A program made the translations under genes and the position numbers. Positions 37,901 through 50,000 of a DNA stretch of 64,000 nt are shown here, one piece after another (the stretch's first letter is position 1; each line of letters opens with the position of its first letter). The stretch spans positions 716 to 64,715 of the forward strand of contig VWZL01002062.1 in the NCBI GenBank assembly GCA_013396915.1, in the 5' to 3' direction. A model generated the notes under the pieces. It did no database searches. It had not been told where the DNA came from and worked only from the letters and a program-made list of their open reading frames with translations. Origin of the DNA: Stercorarius parasiticus (Eukaryota > Chordata > Aves > Charadriiformes > Stercorariidae).

Positions 37901-39634
37901 AAGGACTAGAGGACTTCCAGCCCAAGATGAATGGTCTGGTGATAGCATCAGGTGGCCAAGTTCTTTGCAAGCAGAGGAACGGCCTAAATCCGCCTCTGGC
38001 AGGTACAGAAAGCAGCTTTATGTTGGTTGTTGGCTTCTTTCTGCCCTGTGCAGAACCCATTCTCAAAGGCATCAAGGAAACCACTGCAACTTGGGCATCA
38101 GAGGGATATCTGGGCATCAGATAAGTGGGAAGCCCAGGCTGCCTTCACCTGAGCCAGCAAACAGCACAGCAGCTACTAACTGGATGCCTGTGCTCACCTG
38201 AATGGGTCCTAACCACAAGCAGATGAATAGGCACCGTGTGAATATTTAATTCAATAAACTTGGCTCTGCTGTTGTGTGGAGGGTGAGGCATGTGATTTAT
38301 TACTTACAAGAATTTGGACAGCCCCTGGCTTAACGTGAAAACACTGGCAAGTGTCAGGAAATTCATGAACTTTACACACATAATTATTGATGACTTTTAT
38401 TAGCAAACAATTCTGGATATCCTTCCTTTTGAAATAATGCCACCGGCCAAGCAGAGCAAAACACCTATGTGGGCCTAAGGTGGCAAATCACACGCTATCA
38501 TTTGCAAATAAGCCATAGGCACAGATTTGCCCAGCTAACATCAGCGAGAGGCAAAGGTTTTGCTTAGGAACAGATCAAGAAAAGGGCTTACACTTCTGCA
38601 AAGCCCAGACAAGTTTTTAACAGGTATCACCTATAGCCATGTTCAACACAAACGCAGAGCCGCATCGAGCCATAACTCTCTCCATTCCCTCTGATGAGCA
38701 TTGCTCAGAGTCCCTGTGGATGTCTATGCCATGGCATAAGCTGACAAAGGAGAATCACGCCTTTTTCAGTGAAAAATATGATCAGACAGATGAGATAAGC
38801 TTGAGATAGTTTCCTAGGCTTGGCAAACCTAAAACTTCCTGTTACAGAAAACTACTCTCTGCACTCAACAGAACCCAATTTTGCATACTAGGCTTCCATG
38901 TTGGTTATCGGATGCAAACAAATGTTTCTCTGAGTCAGCCAAATCTTACTTACAGCCCTCCATACTTGTCTAAACCCACAGATCTGGCAGTGAGACAACA
39001 TGTTTGCTCACAAGCATCTGTACCTGAAATGAAGAGTTCAAAGTGGCATATATAAAGTAAGTATTTACTACATAACGTAAGATCAATTTCAGTAAAGACA
39101 ACTGAAGCATGGAGTCCTGGCTCTCCTGAAGCCCGTGGATGAGATGGCACAGTGGACATTAAGTTCTGCAGAAAGGCCCACTTGTTCTGGATGAGAGTTC
39201 GACACTTGCTGGTGTCCTCCTTTGGAGTTAAGAGATTGATCAGATCTCAATTAAGTACTTAAACATATGCTTAATCAAAGCTACGCAAGGACAAACGGCA
39301 GGGGAAACTAAGCCCCTCCAGTTTAATGGTGCACTTTTAAGAGTGCAGTTAATTGGTGTTATTAAAATAACCACTCTTATACCTGGGAGAGAGGGAAATT
39401 AAAACTGCCTTTCAAAGTAAGAACAGCAATGGAAAACTAAGAAACATATCCAGAAGTAAGGAACCCCATTATAGCCAAGTATGACCAGTCCCTCAGTCAG
39501 GAAGCTCTCATAAACACCTATTTCTGTTCTGAATCTGAAAAGAAAGAAAAGTGGCATGTTTATATCTTCCAGTGATAACGACATCCTCTCTGGTCCATCA
39601 GCAACCAGGGAGAACTTTCAACAGGAAGCAGTCA
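34986..39634. other. Non-coding DNA, no gene recognised
   Basis: Unique, rather AT-rich sequence. The parts 37660-37860 and 38220-38560 are high-complexity, stop-dense blocks that read like conserved non-coding elements, the latter with CACATAATTATTGATGA-type homeodomain cores. Two WGATAR motifs lie within about 20 bases near 38791-38809. No coding gene, RNA or transposon was recognised. Confidence 0.55.
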
Positions 39635-40745
39635 AGTGCTTTAAGATCAGCAGAAGTGGGAGCTCTATGACCTGCTACTGTTGGTTTTAAGGAAATCTTG
39701 GAACACGAGGGAGATTCCATGAGACTGAAGAGAATTGCAAATTGTGCCAACATTTGAACAGGGGTAGACGGGAAGCCCCAGGTGGTATTAAGTCAGTTAA
39801 TCTGATATTGATTCTGGGTTCGGCTGTGGAAAGACTGATACTGGATACAAGCATTGAAGAGTTTAAAGGTAGCATATTTCATGCCAGTCAGCATTAGTTT
39901 TGTGGAAAATAGGTTTTGCCAAACTAATGATACATTGTTTTTTGATGGAATTACAAGCTTCATTAATATAAATGCTTGTGTTGATATAATACAGAGAGTT
40001 TCCTGTAAGGCTTGAGGTTTGTCTGCAAGACATTCTACATTCTGATAAAAATAGTAAGCCCTTTACAAAGCAGTGTAGCATTTCTTAAGTTGATTACAAT
40101 TAGGGAACTGATAGAACACAAAATAGATGTAAATGAGGAACTGTGATGAAATGGGGCTGTTCCTGGTGGCATGCTAGCAGGCACTGCTCTTGCCCAAATA
40201 CTAGCCAGTTTCTTTCTTAAGGATATTGGACCAAATGCAAATTTAAGTAGGGATAACACCTGGAACTGGCTCAACAACCGAATGTGCCAGTTGGTACCAA
40301 GGATGAAGAGCAGCTCCGTAGACAGCTGTGGAGCTCTGGCTCGTTTGATCAATATGCACTTGAATTTGACCAAATGAAAAAAAAAACCCAAACAGCCAGC
40401 GTGAATACACATTTCTAGGATGTGAAGCCCTACAAACATTAGAAGGGACCTGGGGAGCACAGAAACATCAGCGCAAAACTATGGCTAAGAGCATCTGAAC
40501 TCAAAAAGAAGATACTATGAGGGGGAGATGAAAATGATATTATCTTTGCCTGAGGAATCAGTGAGACCACTGCAAGAATATTCTGTCCTGCCCTTGGACC
40601 TATCCTTCAAAAGGATGTGGAAAAAATTGAGATGCACTCAAAAATGTGTATCTAAATGAGACAAGGTTTGGAAACTACGCCAGATAATAAAAGGTTTATG
40701 GAATGGAATCTACATATTTCATTGAGGAGAAGCTGAGAACAGCCT
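39635..40745 (+). mobile_element. Ancient CR1 LINE fragment (reverse-transcriptase region)
   Basis: The sequence can be followed colinearly against the sauropsid CR1 ORF2 as I remember it. TTTAAGATCAGCAG comes first, then a GGAAATCTTGGAACAC block, then GTGCCAACATTTGAACAGGGG near 39740, then TTTTGTGGAAAATAGGTTTTGCCAAAC near 39895-39921, then ATGGAATTACAAGC and GTTGATATAATAC. Later blocks match the region after the YADD motif (GATGAAGAGCAGC near 40302, CACATTTCTAGGATGTGAAG near 40410) and the GATAATAAAAGGTTTATGGAATGG region near 40685. All frames are broken by stops and indels, and internal parts around the catalytic motif are deleted or unalignable. The 3' end with its terminal microsatellite is missing. 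The decay implies an old insertion, and the element is inactive. Confidence 0.88.
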
Positions 40746-41037
40746 TTGAGGAAAGCTGCAACATTTTCTGTGTTCATTTTCACTTGGAGTGAAACCAAAT
40801 TTTAAAACCCGACATCTTTCCTGAAATGGATCTCCTGCTCTCTGAGCTGTTCTCATCACAGTGATCCTGAACTCAAACGAAACCTATGCCAAGGGTAACA
40901 TGAAGCTGAATTTTAACTGGAGATTGATTACATTTCTTTCTAGGCAAACCATTTGCTGGTGCGTACAGCTACAGAATTACACACCCTGATGTCATGAACA
41001 ATTTCTGCTTGCACCCAAAGAGCCCATGTGGCTGAGA
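40746..41037. other. Spacer between the CR1 and MIR copies
   Basis: About 290 bases with no frame and no clear repeat. It may contain unrecognisable CR1 3' sequence. Confidence 0.4.
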
Positions 41038-41172
41038 AGTGGTTAGAGAAGGCGAGGACTAAGCTGTGAGCATCCTGGGCTCTAATCCCACCTAAGCCCC
41101 TGCCCAACATTTTGAACCTGAGCAAGTCGTTTAACCCCCTCAGCCTCCAGTCCAGCTGTAGAACTGTGCAGA
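41038..41172 (+). repeat. MIR-type SINE
   Basis: In order it shows AGTGGTTAGAGAAGGCGAGGA, CATCCTGGGCTCTAATCCCA (the tRNA B-box region), AACCTGAGCAAGTCGTTTAA and CCCCCTCAGCCTCCAG, followed by a TGTAGAACTGTG-like step. This is the MIR order: GTGGTTAAGAG, GGTTCGAATCCC, CTTGGGCAAGTTACTTAAC, CTCAGTTTCC. It is the clearest SINE in the window and lies in the same orientation as the nearby CR1. Confidence 0.75.
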
Positions 41173-44100
41173 AGTCAACATCTTGCTGAAAAACAGATGT
41201 TGCATCTCGGCTGAGCTTTACATTTCTAAAAAGTAACTCAATGAAAACACCTGCTGGGGAATGCAGGCAAGTGGATGGATGGAGACTGTCGCAAATACTG
41301 TAAATTCACACTATTCACATGGATTCTTAGGGATAAATGGGGAGAGGCTCTTCCCTGATGATCAGTTTATCCCAGTAGCATCCCCAGCATCAAATTCACA
41401 GTGACGGCACATACAGTGCTGCCAGCAGCCAGATTTGAATGTTGTGGATTGACAGGCTGTGCAGCCCCACTGCCCCAAGTAGGGGTGGTGGCTGGTAGGC
41501 ACTTTCTTGCTACCATCTGGTTTGGAGCAGATCAGCGAGCCCTGCCACTGGATAGTCCTCTGTTTCAGCTCCTATTTATTCACGTCCTCGTTTTTCTTGT
41601 TTGGTGAATGTTGCATGTCAATATTTAGTCATTGCTGTGGAAACAGCAACCCACATGCAAAAGGACAGGAAAAAAAAAAAAAGAGGAGGGAAAGAATAGA
41701 AAACAGTATTTTAAGGCACAACCAATTTGGCTGTGTTTGCCCATTTGACTCAGGAATGCGAGTTTGTTTTGCCCATGTGCCTGCAACGGGAAACAGGAAT
41801 TGAAAAGGGAAGTGGTACCAAACTGTTTACTTGAAACTGTGGGCAAGAGTGGGAGCCAGAACGTCTGGGAATCCCATCAGACAGCCTCTTTGCACACACA
41901 GCTCCCTGGAAGAGGTGCCTGGAGCAAATGCTGCAAGAGAGCCGTTATGTTTTCAACCACCTCCCCTTCTCTCCAGGGCTGATGGGGAAGCCTGATCTCC
42001 TCTCCAGGAGTTCCCTTCCTGACACTAGGGCCTTGGGCAGGCTGGATTGGAGCTGAGAGTGGGCAGTGAGGACCAGAGACACATGCAAGAATCTGAGGCT
42101 CCCTGGGCTGGATGTGGAAGAATATAGCACCTCTCGCTCATAGATACAGCTCCTCCCCACAGCTCCTCTGCTTTCAGGTAGGTGATATCTGTAGGGGTGA
42201 ACTGGAGTAACACAAAGGCATCCTAGATTAGATGCTGGAGGCCAACATAGAGGAGCTGTGACCATTAACATCAGCTTATGTGTCTGCCCTGCCCTGCTTC
42301 AATGCACAGGATGCCTGTGGGCTGTGCGTCTCCTGGAAGTGTTTCCAATCAAAGCTACGTAACTTTGAGTGGTGCTGGAGGGATCTCTCCATCCATCAGC
42401 AGCAAAGAGGCAATGGAACTCTGGGGCTCCCAACCTTCCCATTCACATGCAACGTGCATTGAAAGCACAGCAACAACGAAATGGTAATACTCAAAAGACT
42501 TTTGCCGATAAGACCTATGAAACATTGGTTACAAATGAAGTTTCAGTGAGTAATATAAAAAATTGCCAGCATTTTTAAAACTTTGTTTAAATTGCTGCAT
42601 AACGAAACCTTGGGAAAATTGGGACATTGGGAAAATACTGGATTTTAATTAAAAGAAAGGACGTGGGAAAACTCCAGAAGTTTTATATTTGAGTTATATG
42701 CAATTTGAAAAAAAAAAAGTGATGACTGTGATCTCCAAGCAATATTATTCGCTTCATATATACCAACAAATTAGGGTAAGTTTCCTTTGTTTCTGTTGTT
42801 GAAAGTGGAAGAGGCATATCTAGCTGTGAGTTGGAGGAAGAGCCATCAATACAGTGAAGAGTCGGTATTATCTGTTGCACTTGGCAATGGGTACATCCTG
42901 AATAAAGATACAGGGATGTGCATGCAGAGACCTGAGGAAAAGTCTAACCTGAGAGCAAGGTCAGCTTGTGCTGCCAGTTAGGGCTGCAGGGTTTGTTCTG
43001 CTCAGGCTCTAGACTTTCAGTATGACATTACCCTTTGTCAAAAAATACCGAGTCTCAGTGAAACCCTGGAGAAAGGGGAGACTGCAACACCCCCTGAGGC
43101 TTTGGCAATACTTACAGAAAATATGTGTGTGTGTTTAGATCCTTGATTGCAAAAGAAAAATGGCATTAAGTTGGCACAAGAAAGGAATTTTATACCTGTC
43201 GGTTTTTGCACAGGTCTGTAAATGGCAGAAACTTTCAACTTCTGCCAGAAAAGCATCAGGGCTCCCAGATACAAAGCCAGAGAAATGATATATCTAGACC
43301 AAATACAAGAACTTGATTTTTATTTCAATACAATCACTTTGGATATAAGAGCTGAATAAATTTGCAGAGACTTGATATAATCTAAAATGGAAATAATTCT
43401 TGGTATGGAGAGTCACGTCTTGCATTTCTGCCCTCAGATCAGCCTGTAGTGTATAAGCACCAACAGGAGCCTCTTTAGGAGATATATCTAAAAGTACGTT
43501 GACTTATAATCACTGATGTTTGGGAAAAGCCTTAATTCGACCTGTCAGGAGCTAGAATGTTGGAACTGGAGACCAAGCATCATTAAGCACAAGGCAAAGG
43601 TGACCTGCAGTTTTGTCCTCCCCATACAAGCGCTCTCCAGATTCATATGGTGGTATCTGTGCATTTTCTGCCTTCTCCCGTGGGCCGGGACCAGCCTCCC
43701 TGTCTGGGCTAAGGGTGGGATGCAAACCCCAGTCACCATCAGAGTGGGGCTGCTGGCTCCAGCCCAGCAGTGCACAGGGCTCTGATGCCAGGTCCTGGTG
43801 TGGCCCAGAGCCAAGGAGGAAGACACAAAACTGTCCTGCAGCAGACGTGTGGTGGGATGCCCTTTACATGGACCTCATTGTGAATCTCATTCTAATGCCT
43901 CAGGATTGACCCAAATCTTCAGGTCCTTCCACAGTTCAACAATTACAGATAATTAAAGATAATCTTTACACAGGTGCCAAGCCACTTACGGGTCTTTCTA
44001 GGATTCAAACTAGTGCCGCTGGGCCCCAGGCCTAAGGAGATGTGTGGGTCAGGCTCCAGGCAGGTATCTAGGGTTGCCAGTCACCTTGTCTGCTCTTCCC

Positions 44101-44260
44101 TGTGGCTCTCCAATTTCCATTAAGAGGCTGTAGAAAGCAGCTTTTTGGTTTCTGTGCCATGTTCTCATCCAGCCCAATGATAATCCTTTCTTGGAGAGGG
44201 CGTGTAACTTGTGCCAGGTCCACACTGTGAATGTTGAGTACATGCAGTCCCTTTTGAATC
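41173..44260. other. Non-coding DNA, no gene recognised
   Basis: Unique sequence with an A run at 41670-41682 and shorter ones near 40378 and 42709. A repeated TTGGGAAAAT lies near 42610-42640. No recognised gene, RNA or transposon. Confidence 0.55.
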
Positions 44261-44360
44261 ACAGGAAGTATGCAGGCTTTGGAGATTATCAGCCCATTAT
44301 TAACATTTCAGAAAAATATAAAGTGGTTTCCGCTTTATCTGTTTACTCTGTGGCTGATAA
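44261..44360. promoter_or_regulatory. Candidate enhancer core: ETS site plus three GATA motifs
   Basis: Within 100 bases there is an ETS-consensus ACAGGAAGTA (44261-44270), GATA motifs TTATCA (44286-44291), TTATCT (44335-44340) and TGATAA (44355-44360), a second ETS core in TTTCCGC (44327-44333), a forkhead-type TGTTTAC (44340-44346) and RUNX-like AGTGGTTT. About 0.15 WGATAR motifs are expected in 75 bases. Motif identities come from general knowledge; activity is inferred. Confidence 0.35.
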
Positions 44361-47004
44361 AATATTAACATTTTTCAGCCTCCACTGAATAATCCCTGGT
44401 CCCCATATTCCCAGACAATATGGTGTGTGGCTTAAATGGATCACCCCAAGTGAAGCTGTTTCTCTTGGCTACTGTCATACAGGAAGCTGGTGAGAAAAAG
44501 GTTGTTTGCACAGGATTTAGGCATTTTAAAAAAATTTATGAAAACGTGATGCTGAGGAAAACATCAGGCAAGTAGTAAAAGTGCTTTGCATGTGTGCAGC
44601 TGTTTCCTGGACATTTCTTTCTATTGCAGAGGCACTTGGTTTACCGGAAATTCCAGTTCACATACAATGCCAGTCTCCCCAGAAAATGGGCTCTGGGCTC
44701 AGCTGTATTGATCTGCTTCGTGCAACTGGTGGTGCCGGTGATTTCCCCACCTGCACGCCCACAGGGACTGTTTTGATTTGATCCTAAACAGTTTGTAGGA
44801 AATAGTAGTAAATTTGCCTCCATCTGTTTTATAGCAGGGCTGTTGTTTCTCATGGTTAGTTTTAGACCTGCCCAGATTAGATGTTGGTCCAGATATAATT
44901 TAGCACCTAAACTCTCCGGCCAAGCGGCTGGCTCTGGGCTTGTGCTGCGCACGACATGGAGTCGTGCTTTTTGGTGGGAGCTCCAGTGGAAAGAAGCAGA
45001 ACTGCAAATCCACAAGCTGACGGACTGGCACAGGCTGAGGGTCTCCCATCAGCCGCCTCTGTACATCCAGAATTTGTACCAAGTTTAGGGGTCCTGGGAA
45101 GATCACGGTTTCTATCAGCTAAACTTTCTGGGCTGTTTTTCCAAGTTTAGAATAGTGACAACAGGAGATGGGTACCGACGCCAGCAAGCCCAGGTAAACT
45201 TTACATGTTTAGCATTTTCTGTTGGATAGAAACCCTAACATGCTCCGAGCACTGGTATGGCTCATCGCATGGCAGACCCAGCCACGTTCAGTTCTCATCC
45301 GGAGGTGCTGGGAGCAAGACAAGTGCGAGCAGGGTTAGTTGGAGTTCCCATTCTGCTGAGTTGGCAGAAAGCCTCGTAGCAGCAGATGCAGTGGGACTGA
45401 GATGATAAATGGACTTTGGAAAGCAACCCAAACATGTACATACAAATTAGTATTTAACATACAGTTGCTATTTGCAAATTATCCCCTTGTGATCTAGCTC
45501 TTGAATGAAAGCAACTGTGTTAGCTGAACAAACAGTAGCAGAGGGAGCTGTAAAAATGCACCTATACTCCCACCCACAGCTGTACCCTGGCGAGTCCGAA
45601 TGCCAACCCCGTACACGCGTTCACGAGGCACACAAACCCCTTAAGCCCAGGCATGCTGTGAGAGCCACTGTGCTCTCTTCTCCCAGTCTACCAGGCACCG
45701 TAAGCCATGTGAGCCACCCTCGCAAGCCACTAGCCCCTGAGTCAGGGCCCCAGGCTGTGAGGAAGGGGCCGATGGCAAGTGGCACTGTCAGCATGCAGGT
45801 CGCTGGTGAAACACAGGCGGCGGGGCGGGCGTTTTGCCAGGTCCTTTGGCGGAAGACGAGCTGGGTCACTCGCCCAGTTTATTAATGGGAAGTGATGTCA
45901 TGGCAACACATGAATCATAAATAATTTGACACCAAAAGGAACACGCCACAGTGGCCCAACACCTGAGCACCTGCCTCGACATCCGGAGTGACGCAGGGGG
46001 CTTGACGCAGCAGGCCAAGCTCTGACGTGTGTTGTGAATCCTCCAAAACCCCAGAACCCCGCCAAACCTCAACAATCAAAACCAGACCTTCCCAGCCTGG
46101 CCTGAGAGTCCCTGTGCTGAGAGTCTGCACTGCCCCCAGGCCTCTGGGAGGGACGAGGGCAGAGGTGAGGAAATGGAGGCTGGGCGGCACAGTGAGCATC
46201 CTCTGTGCACGCTGGTGGTGCAGCCAGTCACCCTGCAAGGTGTTGGGACAGCACGTCCCAGCTAAGGATCCTGCTCGCGTTCAGCAGACAAGAAGAGCTG
46301 GTGAATAGCTGCCTCCTGCCATTGCTCCTGGCAGTGTGGGCTCAGGGCTCTGCAGGGCCGGCAGCACCCATGGCCGAGTGCCCAGGCAAGCGCTGCCTCT
46401 GCTGCGCTCTGCAGGGACCTACCAGGAGCGGTACAGCTCACCATCCTCCCCCAACCCCATGGCAGGGCTGGAGTTTTGAGGTACCAGAAAGGTGGTGTTA
46501 CTCAGTGGCCCACATTTTGCAGGTCAGGTCTTTCCCAGCCAAAAAAAGAGGAAAAGGATTACATTTCAAAATAGTTTCCCTTCCCTTTGGAGGGAGAAGT
46601 CAGAGGTAGAGCCAAGCAGCTGCTACTATGCATGATTTAAGGAGATAAGAAGCGGCAACGAGAGGGAGAGACTGGGATTTATAGTATCAACCCTAAAAAT
46701 AGCTGTTTAGAGAAAGCCTCAGCCTGGCAAAGCCTCACTGGGAGTTGCCCCACACACAACAGCTCAGCTTAGTGGATGGCATCCAGGTGGGGAAGATTTG
46801 GCTTTGAAGAGTTTGTCTCCACCATCACCACTTTAACCTAAGGTGCCACTTTACACTTCAGGTCAAAGTGGCTCGGCCCCTTGTGTGGATGTCCCTGGGA
46901 GACAGGTCACACTGAAATACGCTGAAACAGAGCTGTCAACACAGCAGCTCACACTAGTTTATAAAAAGAAAGTTCAACTGAAGCCAATATAACTTCCTTT
47001 TCGA
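44361..47004. other. Non-coding DNA, no gene recognised
   Basis: Unique sequence, GC-richer with some CpG at 45570-45870 and 46030-46450. A 13-bp palindrome CCCTGAGTCAGGG with an AP-1 core lies at 45735-45747. No gene, RNA or transposon was recognised. Confidence 0.55.
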
Positions 47005-47085
47005 GCATCTCTGAGCAGGGAAGTGACTTGCCCGAGCAGGTTGGTGGCAGACACTAGCATGGAGAGGGGCTCTCCAGGCTGCATT
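47005..47085 (-). repeat. MIR-type SINE fragment
   Basis: The + strand shows GGGAAGTGACTTGCCCGAGC followed by AGGTTGGTGGCAGACACTAGC. This is the reverse complement of the MIR segment that normally reads AGTGACTTGCCCAAGG, then AGTGGCAGAGC. Both flanks are decayed. Confidence 0.55.
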
Positions 47086-50000
47086 TACAGCTGAATCCGA
47101 ATGACATGCCCAAGTTGGCAACCAGGCCTGGAAAGATCGTCTGCATGTTGAGTCTAGTCCTCTGCAATCGCAGACAACCGTGTCATGTAAATCCATTTAA
47201 GTTTGCTAACTCTGCTGCTCATCCCTTCAAACCTACCAGGAGTGGTTTTAGACCCTCTCTTGTCTGCTGGCGTCTTCTTTGCTTTCCCTGCCAAAATGAG
47301 AGTCCCTAGGGCAGTGGGATCAATAAATACACATTCCACACCCAATCAGGAAAACCCGTCTGCTCCGAGAAAAGAAATATAAGAACTAACCCTAGTAAGA
47401 GTGAGATCAATATGTATCAGTAAGCTGTCAGCTCTTCTGCTACAGATGAGCTTTCTACTTGCATTTGCACTGAATATCACCCCCCTTCCCCCCCAAAGCT
47501 ACTGGTGCTGTTGCACAGGTATGTGTTACGTATTCTGTACTGTGAGGAAAAATGTGGCTTTATAAAGTATCTGTTTTAGAAGTTGTTAGGAAGTTGATTT
47601 GCTGCCTAAGAAAAAATACTTTACTGTTTTCTTTAAAATCTCTCTTTGATTTTTTTTCAATTAATTTCTTTCTAGTGATGGGAGAGGGACAGATACGTTT
47701 TAAGGGAAATTTTGATGGTAAAAACCAAATAAAATTATGTTGCCTCTGGGGATTTCCAGGTACAGGGAAAAACCTCTACTTTCCACTAAAGGAACATGAA
47801 TGTAAAATTTTGATCCATTCCATGTTTGATTGTCTCTCTCTCTCCACTCACTCATGATGCTAAGCATCATGTAATCCCAGTCTGTGCCCTGAACTGACCT
47901 AGCTCCCAAGCCATGTCCTGCCCGGGCCAGAGCCTGTGAGAGCATGGCAGGCATCGCTGCGCGCCTCGTCCTCCCTGCCGGCAGCGGTAGAGCCATGCTC
48001 ATAGTGCTGGTTTTGCTCAGACTGTCCACATGCTGTTTCTAATAAAACCTGATCTTGTTCCTTTTGACGCAGACGACAGGAACTGGCCCTGGTTTAAGTC
48101 ACCCTGCCGGAGCGTGCACACTACGACCAGCCGATGATAACGCTGTGGAACTGGAGAGAGGGACTCAGGAAGCAATAAATCAACTGCACTGAGTTATGAC
48201 ATTGGTGACAAAGGAATGGTTTCTCCTCCTGCAAGCCTTGCTGAAGGTATTTGGTCTTTGAAGGCACTGTAGGCACTGGGCTGGCAGGCCCTGCAGTGGA
48301 GCAAAGGGTGTTTATTTGTCCTATACGCACTCTAGAAACAACCAGTGCCACTGTGGATGGTTTACATACATGCCTAATAAATAGCATCAATAACACTGAA
48401 GAATTCATTACTTTGGTAATACTTTGAGGCCCCACGGAAAGCCTGCATGTCACTACACTAGGATTATAGTCTCCTAATAGGAACTGGTCCACCCCTATAC
48501 AGGGCAGACAGATGAAGTGGTTTCCTCTGCACTGCCTTTACTGGAAAGCTGAAGGGTCTGGGCCAATGTAACACCAGTGCTTGAACCTGCACAGCCCGGG
48601 CCAGGCTGCACAGAGCATGGCTCCCTCCAGGGGTAAAGCCTGGGGTAATACACCGTTTGTCTAGCTTGTCTAGTTTGTCTATGGACTCCAAAGCAAATAA
48701 CTAAGCATGCGTCTTGAACTCAGCTTGTAAAAATGTCATGTCCCCCTCTTTACAAGAGATTTCTCTGTGATATTTGCTCAGACAGAAGGTAAAGTCACAC
48801 CAGTGAAGCAAACAAGAAAGGAGAAGGAAGTCACATAAAGCAGTGAAGATGAAGGTCCCAGTCCGCACAGGAGAATGGAGGCTGTCAGAAACGGTCACGC
48901 CACCTCCCTCCCTCTCTCCCATGCATCGAGTTATTTGTGGCCGAGGAAAGCGACCATTTTAACAAACAGAACCCCACAGAGAAGCCTGGGCTCAGCCCAC
49001 AGTACGAGATGGGGTCTCTTGGTCATACAGGTACCTCTTGTGGAGCCAGGAGGACAGAATGTGTCTTGTCCTCCCTGGCAGAGGAGTGCAAATCCGTGCA
49101 CAGCACACCAGAGCTGGGAGTCCCTCCAGCGCCCTGCCCAGCCTTGAGGGAGGTGGACGGTGCTGCTCTCCTGGGAAAGGCGTCAGGTTCTGCACCTGAA
49201 AGGGGGAGCTGAGCAAAGCTTGGCAAGGCTCTGCAGAGCACTATGGCAGGATCAGGAATGCTCTTCATTCCTGCCACTCCTTTGACGGAGACTCTTCTGC
49301 CACTGGGAAGTGAGTTGTGGATTCCCCCTTTGCTCCTGTCTGCTCCACAGACAGTAGATGATAAATTGAATACATTTGACACCATAGAGAAAATTCAGAG
49401 GTGACGTAAACCCCAGTGTGGGTTACATGTTGGCTGTGTGTTGGTCAGAAAACAGGTGTAAGTGGCCAAGCGCTATGATTCGGCATGGGGCAGATACGCA
49501 GTGTGTAACTGACCCCAGCCGGGATTCTGCGGGAGCCCTGGGAGGGCACGGAGATGGCTGCAGGTGGAGGTGGAGGGCTGTGGGGTGATGCCACACTTTA
49601 TATACTCTTGTTTAGTGCTCTTCCCGTAGCACGTGGCATCTCCATGGGTGTGGGAGAGCTTCGCACACCCACTGAATGCCAAACCCCAGTGAGATACCCT
49701 CACAGCAGCTGTTTCCTGACTAACTTATCCCAGGGTGTAACTGATACCGTGGCTTTGCCTTCTACACAAAGCGATGAGGGTGAAGGTGTGGGGAGACTGA
49801 GGAAACCAGACCTGTAACTTGGAATATCAGCGTGTTTCCCAGGTAGGTTTGCTCTGAGATCTGTAGGTGACGAGCCAGACCCTTGCCTACCAAACCGCCC
49901 TGTTTCACAGGTGTGTATGAAAGCTGGGCAGGAGACTTTTCTCACGTAAACCACTTTGAAGCTTGTGCAGCAGTGTCGATGTCACTGTGAGTGGGGAGAA

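Noticed and set aside
41176..41202. Inverted repeat CAACATCT / AGATGTTG after the MIR
   Set aside because: Eight-base arms with short spacers are expected many times in 64 kb by chance.
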